From assembly GCA_011037195.1 (NCBI GenBank), contig JAAEAF010003434.1, forward strand, positions 1 through 64,000: a stretch of 64,000 nt of DNA, written 5' to 3'. Both the position numbers and the translations under genes were made by a program. This document shows, piece by piece, positions 44,417-57,300 of the stretch. How positions within the stretch are numbered: position 1 is the first letter of the stretch; each line of letters begins with the position of its first letter. The notes under the pieces are model-generated. The model saw only the letters and a program-made list of their open reading frames with translations. It was not told where the DNA came from and did not search any database. The DNA comes from Triatoma infestans (lineage: Eukaryota; Arthropoda; Insecta; Hemiptera; Reduviidae).

Positions 44417-44957
44417 TCTTTTACTCCAAGTAAGAAAAAAGTAACTATATTGCAATCGTGTCTAATTTTCGATATCGAGCATTCACCGGAAATACACATT
44501 TTAAGATCCCCTGAGTCCCCAAAGTGGTTTTAGCAATGTGTTTGTGTGGGTGTGTGTATGTACGTGGGTAAACAGCAGCTTAAAAACGAAATAGCGCAGA
44601 AAGTTCAAAGTTGATATTCAAAGTTGGAGCAGGGATGGGGTTTCCTCTAAACCGCTATTTCAGTTTATTATACGTACAATTCTATTATCTAAGTAATATT
44701 AACCTGAATAAAATATATTATCGAAATTCCGAGTTTAAAGCAAATCGAATGACCGTAAGTGCGTTTTTGCGGAAAAGTATTTTTCAGTTTTCTGCTATTT
44801 TCACTAAAACGGCTCCAGCGATTTTTTAAAACTAATTATGTGAACTATACATACAAAGAGCTACAACTTTTATTTGTAACATTTCGTTGGGTCAAGTCAC
44901 TTAAGAGCCTTTTGGGGGCGGGGGGCGGGTTGTGTTTTCCCCTGAAGTGCTATTTAA
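44417..44957 (+). repeat. 1 kb repeat family, copy E, right part
   Basis: The first 14 bases of this copy (TTACTTTCTCTTAC) remain at 43131-43144, left of the LINE. After the LINE the copy resumes with TTTTACTCCAAGTAAG, ATTGCAATCGTGTC and TCACCGGAAATACACA and runs through one and a half subunits. The right end is missing. Confidence 0.8.
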
Positions 44958-45747
44958 ATTGGGATTGGATAAGTATGTGTCAAGAACCAGATACTTACAG
45001 ACTATGGGAAAAATTTCCCTGCAATTTCCAGAATTTCATGCAAATGGAAGATATGCCTAGTTCAACCTTGACAGCAACAATCGGAATCAAGAGACTTGTG
45101 ACGCTATCCGATATCTAGGCCGCCCATTATAACATTGAGTTCAAAAATCATCAGTTCAAAAAAAAAAGGAAACTCAATGTCCTGGAAAGAAATAATAAAA
45201 TTACCCTGTACTGGGTGTCAGAGCATGTTGGCGTGGAAGATAATAAGATGGGCAGCACCCGGTATATCATTGAGGTTGTAAGTGACCAGTTTTTTTGAGA
45301 AGAGCTACGAAATGATAAGGAAGTCAAAAGAGATTGCTCTGGAGAACCCTGCCAAAACTATGGCAGTTTGAAACTTGGCTGGATAATTACGACCGGAGAA
45401 GTTCTAGAGTGCATCAATCTAAATATAGGAATTCTAAAAAATTTTAACAAAACTTCCTGTCTCCTAAACAGATCCGTCCACAGTATAATGCGGCTAATCA
45501 ATGATATTCGTAGTTTACTAATTATATTCATATTTTCAATCAGAACCTTGAAGCATCCATCATCAGCATTATATAATAATTTATCATTATATATAGATAT
45601 TTATTTTTTTATAAATAAGTATTCATTATTTATAGGTTTCTTATTTTGTATAATTCTATATTTGTCCGATAATGTTTAGTATGTGGGATGTAGTTGGGGA
45701 TATATTTAGATGTATCATTTAAATTTTCTATTCTTGTATTATATACT
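44958..45747. other. Gap, no gene seen
   Basis: Bases 45000-45360 have a protein-like look without a readable domain. The 103-codon frame at 45368-45679 is AT-driven. No feature is called. Confidence 0.4.
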
Positions 45748-45756
45748 TTTTCTTTC

Positions 45757-45960
45757 GGGGCGGGTGTTGGTGTAGTGGTTATGAGCATGGACTTGTAAGT
45801 GGAAGGACCCCAGTTCGAGTCCCGCGTATAACTGTTAAATTTTATATTGGTATGAAAAATGTTAACAGTAAAGTAGGTGATTCCGCCCCCGTCCACGACA
45901 TCTAATTTGGTAGATGGACGTTAAGCCCGCCTGAAAAAATAGGCATTACTTTACTTTACA
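45757..45960 (+). mobile_element. tRNA-derived SINE (family 1), complete
   Basis: Flanked by TTTTCTTTC (45748-45756 and 45961-45969). Box A is TGGTGTAGTGGTT (45768-45780) and box B GTTCGAGTCC (45813-45822). The body has CCGCCCCCGTCCACGAC, CTAATTTGGTAGATGGACG and CTGAAAAAATAGGCATT, ending in a (CTTTA)n tail. It landed at the very start of copy F of the 1 kb repeat. Confidence 0.9.
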
Positions 45961-45965
45961 TTTTC

Positions 45966-46995
45966 TTTCTCTTACTCCTAGTAAGATAAAGAATTGTAAT
46001 CGTGTCAAATTTTCAATATCGAGTTTTCACCGGAAATATCCATTTTGAGGTCCACTGAGTCAAAAAAGTGGTTTCTAGGAAATGGTATGTGTATGTATGT
46101 ATGTGAACAGCATAGCTCAAAAACGAAAAACCACAGAAAGTTGAAACTTGATATTCCGTTTAGGTATCACATGGGATCTGACAGTACGTTATCTGTCAAA
46201 ATTCCTCAACTAGAAGTACCAATTTACAAGTTGGTTCTTTTACTTTTTTGGGATTTTCTCAAAAACGGCTCCGACGATTTACTTTAAACTTGGTACATCA
46301 ACTACACATACAATGAGCTACAAGTTTTATTTGAAACATTTCCCTGGGAAAATTCATTTAAGGCAATTATGAGACAGGTGTGGGGTTAGGTTTTCATCTA
46401 AAGGCCTGTTTTATTCAATTTATTAGACAATTCTGTCATCTAAATAATGTTAATTAGAACTGAATATGTTGTTGAAATTCCGAATTTGAAAAATCGGATA
46501 ACCAGAAGTGAGTTTACTTTTTTTTTTCTTTTTTTTTTTTTCTTTTAGGATTCTGTGCTGCGACCATGAGTACTTACTTTACACAAATGATTTTTTTCAC
46601 TTTTTCGCAATTTTCTCAAAAATGGCGCCGACGATTTTTTTTGAAACTTTCGTATAAACTAACATACAAAGATCTACAACTTTTATTTAAAACATTTCTC
46701 TGGGAAAATTCATTTAAGGGCACTTTTAGGGAGGGGTGGGGTTATGTTTTTCTCTAAAGTGCTATCATAGTTGATTATACAATTCTATCATCCAAACAAA
46801 TTAATTAGAAATAAATAGATGGCCAAAATTCCGAGTTTCAAGAAAATTAGTAAACCGGAAGTGCGCTTTTACTGAACAGTTTTTTCAGTTTTCGACGAAT
46901 TTCATTAAATTTGGTACACAAACTATAAAATTTGTCAATTATAATTTTGAGAACTGGAGTAAGAGAATGTTGTGTGAGTGTTTCACACCAGATTA
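45966..46995 (+). repeat. 1 kb repeat family, copy F
   Basis: Full-length copy from TTTCTCTTACTCCTAGTAAG to GGAGTAAGAGAATGTTGTG and TGAGTGTTTCACACCAGATT. It carries two internal subunits and a T-rich 20-base insertion near 46520. It is the clearest reference copy in plus orientation. Confidence 0.9.
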
Positions 46996-49808
46996 TTTTT
47001 ATATTTGTATTATATATTATTATTTTATATTTATATGTTTATTGTTTTGTTTTTCTTTTTGTATTGATTATTAAGAATATTGTAAAAATGACTTTTGCCC
47101 GTGTAAGAATCTAAATAAATAAATAAATAGGCTTAGCATGTTGACGGGGCACCTAAAGAAACCCATCGAGAAGATAATACCACCTGTAGATTTTCTGCGA
47201 AATAAAAGAAACTCCAATGCCACCCTGAGGAGCTACTAGCATCCAGGGCAGGTTCAGAAGTTTGGACACCTATCGGGTTGTGTAATAGGAGCCCAATCAT
47301 TCATTATAGATTCATAGGATTCGAAGAGCGGAGAAACACGAAAATGAATCAAAATAGAAAGCACAGCCATTTGTCGCAAATTCGAACAGGAAACGATAAC
47401 AAAGAAATATTATTTGAACAAAGATCCAGACAAAGAGAAGTGCGCAATTATAAAGTTTTAAGAAAGTGAAGAATAACACAAGAAAATGGCACACAGCTTT
47501 TAGAAAAGTGTTTGCCGGAACTGATTGTAAATAATACAATGCTGCTTAACAAAACTGCCCAGTGGTAAAATTAGGGACAATGCTAAAGGGAGAAAAAGAA
47601 ACAGAAGAAAATGCCAGCTAAATAATAAAAGAAAATTGCCAAATATCTGAGACACACCTGTCTTTTAACTCGCTTATTTTCATATTTATATATATATAAT
47701 ACACTAATTAAAATGTTTTCTACTTTTTTTAATTTGTAGAAAAAACATCTAGCAAACCGGTTCCATCTTCTATTCCAAATTAATTGCTGAATACTACGTC
47801 TGAATTATAGTGAATTATATAAGTGAATAATAAATTAGCTTTTAATCCATTTAAATATGAAATTGAATACGACAATTTAGATGACATTTAGAATAATATA
47901 CTGGGTTTACATTAAATTAAAATTAAAGTTACTAGAAATTCAAAACTAAATAGACTTATGTTATAATTAAATAATGACTTTAGAAAAATAAAAATAAATA
48001 ATGACATATACATATATTACGGCTAAAAAGAAAATATTTAAATTTATGATTGTATTTTATAATTTCATTTTCAAGTTTAATTTACTTGGAAGTAATTTAA
48101 AAGAGGTGATATTTCTTAATATTATAAATTTCATTGTTATATTGTTGACATTATAATTATTTCTTATTTATAAATTGAATTACTTCAAAATTTTAATACT
48201 TCATGTTTTGTCGATCTAATCGGTAGCTCACATAACGATTAAAGGCGTGATTTATCAGGAAATTAAAGAGAAAATCAGGGCCACTGGAAAAGTATTTCAG
48301 GATCCTTAGGAAGTAGCTCCTAGAAAGAAAATGTTGAAAAAGAATCGCGGTCCTCATGCTAGCTTTCGTCAGTGAGACACTTCAGGAAGGCAGGAAGGAT
48401 ATAAGATCATGTACTAACTTACACCGATAAATACGTAAAATAACGAAAATTTTAGAAAAAACATAATACGTTAGAAATACGGAGCATTGGAAAATGTAGT
48501 TGATGAAATTCAAGAGGGACATTTATTATATTTTTCAAGAGGATCTACAAATGACTGGTATAATAAACCCCGTAACATCTGAATGTGCAGCTATAACTGT
48601 TTCAAAGTAAGAGGGTATTGAAATGCAAAAACATTGCAATTCACATCAATTATTTGCATTGATCCGGCTCCTAATTTCGCTATTGAAGAACAGCGGTGAA
48701 AGGATTTAATTTTGTCTGTGTCTTTTTATTTTTGTGTTTTATTGGTTCTTACGTTTTCTTTTTGACAAACCTCCACTAGGGAGAGGTTGGCGCCAAGAGG
48801 ATACATTACAATTACTTACAATATAAGTAATTAAAACAAAATAATACAAATCAAATACAAATAATCATTTCTTAATATTTCAAAACTCGATAACAGATTT
48901 GAAAAATCAAAAAAATCTCAAAATATTGTCGTTCTATTGTTTCCAGATTTTAGTTACAACAAGGTTATTAGAATATATGTAACTTGTTTTCAGCAAGGGA
49001 AACAAAAATGGCCGGCGGCCCGCAAAATTGGCTCGATATGTCTGGATAAGTAAGATGTTTACTACCGGAACTATTGTTTGACAAATTTGGTCGTTCATCA
49101 ACTCTGGATTCTGTAAAGCACTTGGACGTGAATATAATATTCTGTTCTCGAATGCTAAACAAAAATTATGTTTGCATTATGTTTGGTTGTCTGTAGATAT
49201 CTATCCGAATTATGTCAGTGACTGGAGCATGGCTATATGTAAATTATGTAATCTGCTTTTCGTATATCACCTTCGTTGGTCCGTCTGTATACTGTCTGTG
49301 TCCAACTGTCTGTTTGTATATATAGGTAAGTGTAGATGTATTTATGTATGTATGATTATAAATGTGCATTTCATATATATTATAAATAATGTATTTATGC
49401 ATATATCTGTCTGTTATCTGTCTGTCTATGTATTTATGTTTGTCGTGCTTATATATGCATATAGTTATTAGCTCAGTAACCGACTAATATGAACTTGTAC
49501 GGACATACACAAACTTAGTTTTTTTAGCCTTAGAATACCAAACAACCTGGCGCCAAAGTGTCAACCTTGGACAACCAAATAGCACCTAAATACTCCTGTG
49601 AGATACATTTCGATCAATATCACTTTACTGGTCACCATCAAACCCAGGCAAAGAATCTCTCATTATAAGACAAATGGAACAGAACTGTGTTGAGAATTTA
49701 GATATAAAAGGTTCTCTTAACTAAATAACCGAACAGAACAGAAATTTATCTTATTCTGCAATTCTGATCATTCTTATCAACATTTATTTTCCAATATTAG
49801 ATTGTTAA
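46996..49808. other. Long AT-rich stretch, no gene recognised
   Basis: Short frames (47278-47469, 49172-49471) have no domain. The latter is a Tyr/Val/Cys-rich reading of TATG/TGTC repeats near 49310-49460. Bases 47140-47300 and 48200-48420 are less AT-rich and may be old element pieces. Confidence 0.45.
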
Positions 49809-49974
49809 CTGATGGAAAGCCCGCAAGGGGGCCCCCCGGGTTACCACAGCTCAGTACTCCATGCACTTCATTTAAACTACATACACTCTACACCTTAGAC
49901 AAGGACATACACAATACACAAACTAGAGTCTCCGTCCCTAGTTAATTGGCGATAGACAAGGGAGAAGGAAAGGA
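49809..49974. other. GC-richer piece of an unidentified repeat
   Basis: GAAAGCCCGCAAGGGGGC and CCCCCGGGTTACCAC stand out from the AT-rich flank. The stretch leads directly into the SINE that follows and may be part of it or of an older element. Confidence 0.35.
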
Positions 49975-50205
49975 TATGCTCAGTGGTAGCGCGCTGGACT
50001 AGCAACGCGGAGATCCCGGGTTCGAATCCAGTGTGCTGCCCTTAGATTTCCTCTTCCTAGGAGCCTCTACGACTCACTGTCCGGTGATGGGCAGTGTTGT
50101 CTGTAGCTAGAGTACACTGCTTGAAGGCCGGTTGTGCATTGGAGAAGGCTCCGGGGAGGCACAATAGATCTTTCAGGTCGCAGTGCAATAATCCCCTACA
50201 ACAAT
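49975..50205 (+). mobile_element. tRNA-derived SINE (family 2)
   Basis: Box A is TGCTCAGTGGTAGC (about 49978-49990) and box B GGTTCGAATCC (50019-50029). The head resembles a tRNA in the D arm, the CGCTGGACTAGCAACGCGG region and the T arm, but there is no acceptor-stem closure. The body holds CCGGTGATGGGCAGTGTTG and CTTTCAGGTCGCAGTG. The tail has CAATCTACAATCTA. Confidence 0.8.
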
Positions 50206-51389
50206 CTACAATCTATTGATGGAATCATCTGGCCAGAAATTAATTTATAATGTTAATCCTATATAAGATCATTCATCCGTGTTTTGTCATATTGCGATTC
50301 TAACATGCTTCAGGTCAATGGACAATCAACTAGATATGAAAAGATGGCTACGACGTACACGTCAAACTCGTTTTCAGGGACCAAATAAAATAAAACAAAA
50401 CAAAAAAAAAGAAAGATACAATCATCATTGATTAACACCAACCCAATTCGAACTGTTAACACATTCACTAAATCTGGCCTTAACCGACATAATCTTCACT
50501 CAGCATTCAGATCTAATGTGTTATTATTTAAAATATGATATAGTACTTATGTAAATTTACAAGTATTAAATCAACCTCAAATACATACAATAATAGAACG
50601 AATTAAGATTAAAAAAATAAGACGAAAGGAAATTAAAGAGTTGTTTCAAGGTTAACAGAAGATATTTGTTATATTAAATCATGTGTATCTGTTTTTTAAT
50701 TTCTATTTTCATTTTATTTTTTTATATGATTCATTCTATTAAATGCAATCATATAGCAAATTTGCGGATGCCCTACTAAACAAAAAATCGCCAGTCATTA
50801 CAGGATTCCTTCTGGTTCCTTTATTTTCTTTTTTTTTAAAACAAAAAAATTATGTAGTTAATATACAAAATGAGGAAAAACAACTTTATTTAAAAGATTA
50901 ACGATTGTTTTTCTCGTGTGTATTTTTTAACAACTTATAATTTGAAAAACAAATTCTTTTGATGCCGGATGTAAATTTATTTTTTATTTTATTGATATTC
51001 CAGTGATTAAGCGCATTAAACATCACGAATTAAAAATCATAATTTCATCAATATTGATCAATATTTGATATACAATATTATGATTATTTATTAACGTATT
51101 TCGTACCCGTCCACGACACCTAATTTGGTAGATGGACAATCTGAAAAATAGACATTATTTATTATAAATTTTCTAAATAAAAGGGGCATTCAAATAAAAG
51201 AGAGCGCCTTCAAATGTCTGGGCGATCATCTAGAGAATGAAGGCATTGTATAGACGGGGATAAGAGAAAGGATTACAGCTGCATGTATTTCAATTGTTTG
51301 AAAACGGGCTTCCCTAATAAAAAGGAGTTGACCACGTATATAAGAAAGGTTGATCATAGAAACATGTTTGTTCCCATCCTCCAACATTC
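50206..51389. other. AT-rich gap with a SINE tail
   Basis: Bases 51106-51165 match the 3' part of SINE family 1 (CCCGTCCACGACACC, TAATTTGGTAGATGGAC). The remainder has no recognised feature. Confidence 0.55.
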
Positions 51390-52080
51390 TAACAAATTCT
51401 ATATGTTGACAAAAAAGCACGTCTTTCAGCTGCAGGCCATGGAGATGCGGTTCCTGAGAAAGATAGAAAGCATGAAGAATATAGTGGTAAAGCTAGGAGA
51501 GATGACGCACATTCCAAAGGTATGCCCTGTATCAAAATATAGGAGATATATTAAAGAGGTAATTCTTATAAAACATATGACAGCTACTATTATCTACAAA
51601 AAAATGTTATTTTTCAAAATACGGATCTTCTCATTTATTCCAGAAACAAAATGCAAATACACTATATTTGGCCGTCTCTCCTACTATGGTAGGATAGATG
51701 ACGCACTATAGGTAGGAGACCTTTCTTCTGTGAATGTAACACGGCTGATCGACATGAAACTTGGTAAACACTATGTCTACGAGTCCAACTTTACCCTAAA
51801 AGACAAGATCAGAAACATAACCATACAGCGGGGCTTAAATCTCAAGGTAGTAATATGGCTTGGCCATATGTCCAGGATGAGCAGCGAAAGAATCGCACGG
51901 ATAGAATTTGTGCAGTGAATGTCGAGTGTACAATATCGAGAGGCAAATCTACGAAGGGATGGGAAGAAGCGGTACCGGACAGGTTTAAGAGAAGAGCGAT
52001 GGACTGTAGTAGAAGGAGAGAGTTGGTAGGATAGAGAGAAGGCTGGTTTCGGTTGCATATGAGGAAACTGTCACGCCACC
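51390..52080 (+). mobile_element. LINE protein C-terminus (RTE-like), disrupted
   Basis: The plus strand reads KHVFQLQAMEMRFLRKIES near 51420 and, after about 300 unrelated bases, LKDKIRNITIQRGLNL, WLGHMSRMSSERIARI and, past a stop, GKKRYRTGLREERW. EMRFLRxI ... DxIRNxxI ... LGHxxRM..ER is the C-terminal pattern of RTE-type LINEs and relatives. The region between the halves may be an insertion. Confidence 0.55.
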
Positions 52081-52129
52081 CTAGGATGTAGATAAGATAT
52101 GAGAATAGTGCATAAACTGATTTTGCTGT

Positions 52130-52300
52130 GTGCAATTTTGTGTTATCCCACTGTTTTATCAAAACCTCCTGATGATGGGCGAACGCCCGAAAACGGTCGG
52201 TGACCAAAATGTAGCAGGCTAACTCAGAAAATAACTACGATGCTTTCCAGCGAACCCGACCAGAACAACTATGGGATGGCCACGAAAAGAAGCAAGCTAT
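52130..52300. mobile_element. Foldback-like element with hammerhead motif, copy 3
   Basis: It carries the right arm of the family (GATGGGCGAACGCCCG, AACGGTCGGTGACC) and a following GATGCTTTCCAGCGAAC, which is the family left-end sequence in reverse complement. Limits and target duplication are not clear. Confidence 0.6.
52164..52203 (+). ncRNA. Hammerhead-ribozyme-like motif, copy 3
   Basis: It has the canonical core CTGATGA (52169-52175), an extra T, stem II GGGC-GAAC-GCCC (52177-52188), GAAA (52189-52192) and GGTC ending at 52198. Stem I (CCTC with GGTG) pairs poorly and stem III is damaged, so this copy is probably inactive. It is useful because it shows the ancestral core base that copies 1 and 2 changed to A. 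Confidence 0.6.
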
Positions 52301-52943
52301 CACGGAAAAACTCACTTTGAGATACCTTGTAAAAGTCTGTTTTATGAAAGTCAACAGATGTTTTAGTACGGTGAGAATTCCTATTTTTTTTATAATTTTA
52401 AAATTGATGCTAAAAAATTGGAAATCCATTAATACGGTGAGAGAGTTTTGAATTTGAAACATTATATTACACAGCAAAACAATTTAAAACCAAATCTGAA
52501 AACCACTCAATCGTTATTGTGCACCAACAGAAACAGGTGGTAGGCAATAAATGATATTCATTTTCCCAATTACTAGATATATCCATTACAATATTGCTGT
52601 GAGATTTATTTATTTTTTGTCTCCTGTTATTATTTTCCTTTGTTATTGTCATATGTTAATTTGGTAGGTATAGAAAAATTCTACGGAACATGGTAGGTTC
52701 ATATTAAATCATCTGGAGAGGTAAAAATCGCAAAATTATGGAGATCTAACAAAACGAAGGCAAAATATTTGTTTATATATATACATATACATATATAGAA
52801 GGGATTAGTCCATTTGAGATTCCTTGCAAAATATTATTTCACATAATCCCTTTGCCATATATAGGGTGACAGTTTTAATATGCACCAAACACTTAGTCTT
52901 GGGAAGTACGTCGGTCAGGAAAAAAAATTTGATACCTAATTAA
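52301..52943. other. AT-rich gap
   Basis: No gene is recognised. A TATATATACATATACATATA tract lies near 52775-52795. Confidence 0.5.
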
Positions 52944-53600
52944 TTACTTTCTCTCACTCCTAGTACGAGAAAGTATTGTGATCATGCCAGACTTTCGATA
53001 CTGAGTAATCACAAAAATATGTTTTTGGATCCCCTGAGTGTGAAAAAAATGTGTTTAGCGAATAGTCGGTATGTACATGTGTGTTTTTGAACATAATATC
53101 TTGAAAAACAAAATGTCGCAGGAAGCTCTAAATTGATATTTCCGTTTAGACACTATCACCACACATCAGACACGAAGATTTCCGGCAAAATCCATCAACC
53201 GAATGTGCAACTTTACTGAATTTATTTTTTCAGTTTTTCTTGATTTTCTTAAAAAAAAAGGGCTTCCACGATTTTGTTTAAACGTCGTATACTATCTACA
53301 CATATAATACTTAACACTTTTATTTGAAGCATTTTCTTAGGAAAATGGATTTTTGTGGGGCAATTCTGAGGAAAAAGTAACATTATACTCATCTCTATAG
53401 TGCCACTTCACTACAATGTATACCACCTACTTAATATATCTTAGAAGCATCAATAGAATTTCAATTTGAAGAAAATCGGTTTATCAGAAGTGCGATTTTA
53501 CAGAATAGGTCTTTTTTTTTTGTTTTTTTTTGGAATTTTACTAAACTTGCTGCACAGTTTAGTAACTTATCAATTTTATTTGTTCTGAAAAAAAAAAATT
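52944..53600 (+). repeat. 1 kb repeat family, diverged copy G
   Basis: It starts TTACTTTCTCTCACTCC and TAGTACGAGAAAGTATTG, then ATCATGCCAGACTTTCGATA. It continues through one G-poor subunit to GCTGCACAGTTTAGTAACTT. A 50-base piece of the same end recurs at 60172-60222. Confidence 0.75.
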
Positions 53601-53742
53601 ACTTTAGAGTTTATTTTGGACACCCTGTCAGTTAGTTTAAAATAAATTTGCTCAAGCTTTCTCGGTTTTGAAATGGTCGTTCCGTATAAGGTGCTCATCT
53701 ATACAATTAAAATCCCCAACACCATTTTTATGGTTAGTCCCA

Positions 53743-53758
53743 AATAATAATAATAATA

Positions 53759-53812
<54 letters not shown>

Positions 53813-53851
53813 TAATAATAATAATAATAATATAATAATACAATAATAATA

Positions 53852-53889
<38 letters not shown>

Positions 53890-53890
53890 T
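53743..53890 (-). repeat. (ATT)n tail of the LINE
   Basis: About 50 imperfect TAA units on the plus strand lie exactly at the 3' end of the element. They read as (ATT)n on the element strand. Such short tandem tails form during target-primed reverse transcription and then expand. Confidence 0.9.
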
Positions 53891-54343
53891 TTTATTTCAT
53901 AATGACAAAGTAACTACAAAAATACATTCTTGACATTCTACGGCATGGTAAAACCGTCTGCCGGAGGTTGATAATGAGGAAGAAAAAATAAAATAATAAC
54001 TAAATAAAAAAAATTAAAAAAAAAAGAAGAAAGTAATAATAATAATAATAATAACATGAAATACTTGACAAACAAAAATGATGATCGCTCAAAGATAATC
54101 ACAAAATACATAATATTATGAAAATACCTATGTTATTTTATAATAATTCAAATGTACATAGCTAATGCTTGTGATTAAAAATAAAAATTACAGAATGAAG
54201 ATAAAAGTTATCTAACACAACAATAGAAACCATCATATTAGTTAATTAAATAAAATTAAAACTTTAATTGATATTACATAAGAGAGAGAAAAAAAAAATA
54301 AGAATACTAAATAATAGAAACTAAGTAAAGTTAAATTCTTTAA
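53891..54343 (-). other. 3' UTR of the LINE
   Basis: About 450 bases between the ORF2 stop and the ATT tail. CGGCATGGTAAAACCGTCTG and CCGGAGGTTGATAATGAGG near the tail are GC-richer than the rest and may be the recognition end for the reverse transcriptase. No frame is conserved. Confidence 0.7.
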
Positions 54344-57300
54344 CTAAATTTTGGCGATAATCCAAGATTGCTGCGCAAATTTAATAAGGCTCATAAAATT
54401 GTGCCCATTAAGAAGCTGAACTAACTGATTTTTTGATAATGTTTTTGCACCTAAATAGGGATATCTGAATTCGGAAAGTATCGGACAAACCCCCAAAAAG
54501 TGGAATATATCCTCCCTCACGCGGAAATTACACAAAGAGCAGCAACTAGGCTCTCTTTCGAACCAAGGGTTATAATTTAAATAAAGCAATTCACATCGTA
54601 ACTTAAAAAACCAACCCAAATCCGCGAGTGAAACTTCCACTGTGCTAGACTCTAAATTTAAAACGTCTAAAGAGTAATTTAAATCTCTGTACAAGGACAA
54701 CCGGATAGACTGACGGGCTCTCTGTTCACATTCCTCATAATGCCTCATTCTCAAACATTGCACTATGATCGACAACTGACCTTGCCACTTGTCAAAACTA
54801 TCCAACCCTGAATCAAACTCGCAAGAATATTTTTCAGCCAAGGTCAGCCAATGTTTAAACCAGAATACTTTTTTCTTAACAACTTCCAGCGCTACGATTC
54901 GAGAAAATCGATGTTGTGGGAGTTTAATAACTTTAGTAATATATCTGAAATGCAAATTTAAAGTAAATACATGAAGAAGGGTGGAGGAAGTTTCTAGAAA
55001 AAGCATATAGTTAGGAGTGTATGCAGGTAGTCCAAATAATTTTTTAATAAAAAAACGGTGAAACCTTTCTAGCAAATCATACAGCTGAAATCCCCAAATT
55101 TGGGCAGCGTAACACACAATAGAACGAGAAACTGCTTTAAAAAAATTATATTTAGATGAAGGAGGAACTAATTTATTACAAACAAAATCGGACCATAACC
55201 TATTAATGCCAAACTTAGCAACCGATATTCTTTCAGCTAGATGATTAGACATAGATAAACGAGATGTCAGTGTTACGCCTAAATACTTGTATTGATTCAC
55301 AGTTTCAATAGGCGTACCTTTAAAGAACCATCGTTCCTTTGAGGAAAGTCTACCACCCTTTCTAAAAACCAGCACCTTAGATTTGTTTAGATTAACCGTG
55401 AGATTCCATTGATCGCAATAGGACTCCAGAATACGAATGTTTCTTTGAAGGGTAAAAGGGTCTTCCGCTAGGAGGAGCAGGTCGTCAGCATACATCAGAG
55501 TATTAATTACGGTGCCACCAATTCTTACTCCACCCTCAAGCGCCAAGGGCAAATCATCTAAAAAAAGAGAGAATAGGATCGGACTAAGAAGGCAGCCCTG
55601 GCGAAGACCATTTTTAACTCTAAAAAACTCCGTAATTCCCACTCTACCCCTGACAGCGGAGGAAGCTTCAGAATAAAGACTTTTTAAAGTGTTGATAAAT
55701 TTTGATGATACACCCAAATTAAAAAGTTTCAGATACAGAGATCCTCGATCTACCGAATCAAAAGCCGCCTTAAGGTCAATAAAAAAACAGTAAAGCTTAC
55801 CTCCGCGACGTAAGAGTTTAATTTCAATTGTGTTCATTAAAACAAACAAATTATCCAATGTCGAGTAACCTCTCCGGAAGCCAGATTGGCACTCACTCAA
55901 AAGACAATTATCCACGACAAAACTTTCAAGGCGGAGAAGTAAGAGGCCAACAAAAATCTTTGCAATCGAATCCAAGCAAGAAATGCCCCTATAATTGGCC
56001 ACATCATCAACATTACCCTTCTTAAATAATGGAAAAATCAATGACCTACCAAAAGAAGACGGGGTACACTCCATATCATATATTCTATTAAATAAGACAA
56101 GCATTTTTTCATGGAAAACATCAGGAGCATTTTTATAAAATTCATACGTCACCCGGTCAAATCCGGGAGCCTTATTGTTCTTAGCTTTGGACAGAACAAT
56201 ATGTAACTCCTCCAAAGTAAAGGGAGAATCAAGCGTAACAGAGCGATTAAGAGGCTCAGCATAAATAACGGCTGAGGCAGACAGAACTGGATTTAATAAT
56301 AATTTAAAATGTGAGGCCCACTCATTCATAGAAATATTACTACTACAAATAAAATTTTTTCGTTTAAAGTGGGAAACTAAGTTCCAAAAATCTTTAGAAT
56401 TATCCAACGATCTAAACTGAGCGTTCAAGGAAATATAGAATTCTTTTTTCTTTTTTTGACATAAAACTTTATAGAAGTTATTTGCTTCCAGATAAGCTCT
56501 TCTAACTAAATCAGAATTTGTCATACGAAACAATTTTAATAAAGCGAAAGATTTCTTTCGAGCTCTGAAACAATGAGTATCGAACCAACATTTCTTACGG
56601 GAAGCTCTTACAACCGAGGCAGAACCAGAGCTCCGAGGACATGAAGATTTAATTAAATTTAAAAGAACATCCAAGTATTCCTGAATACTTAACGGAAAAC
56701 TAGAAATTTTATTTGTGTTGGACTCTAGGACGGCTTTATATTGCTCTAAGTCCTTATTGAACCAAGCTAATTGGGGAAGTAATGGCAAAATATTTTCTGA
56801 TGGGCTTGAGAACAAAGATACCGAAAGAAAAAGTGGAAGATGGTCAGAAAAATTTACCGGCAATACTCTAAATTCTAATATACTTGGAATAAAATCAACA
56901 GAAACACAACAGAGATCATTAACGGAGCTCCCCATACTTCCAATAAAAGTGAGTTCACACTCCAAATCCCCATGAAGTCTTCCGTTTAAAATTACTAAAC
57001 CATAACTATCACAAAGATCAATAAATTTAATGCCTCTCCCATTAAGTACTTTATCCTTAGAATTTCTGGTTAAACAGCAATTTGGATTATCCAATAACAA
57101 ATCATCAGGAAGAACCTGTGAGTTACCAATTCTTACATTAACATCACCAATTAGTATAAATTTAAGATGAGAAAATAGCACTAAAAAATTACATAGCTCA
57201 TTAAAATTATCTTCCCAAAAGTTACAATTCAAATACAAAGGTAAAATAAATACTTCGGAATTAAAATTATTATTAATTGAAATTAAATTAATTCCCTCTA

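Noticed and set aside
49172..49471. 99-codon plus frame rich in Tyr, Val and Cys
   Set aside because: It is driven by TATG/TGTC repeats; no domain and no conserved neighbour.
49975..50045. Possible tRNA gene
   Set aside because: Box A and box B are good, but the acceptor stem does not close and a SINE body follows.
53743..53890. Independent microsatellite locus
   Set aside because: Its position exactly between the target duplication and the LINE 3' UTR makes it the LINE tail.
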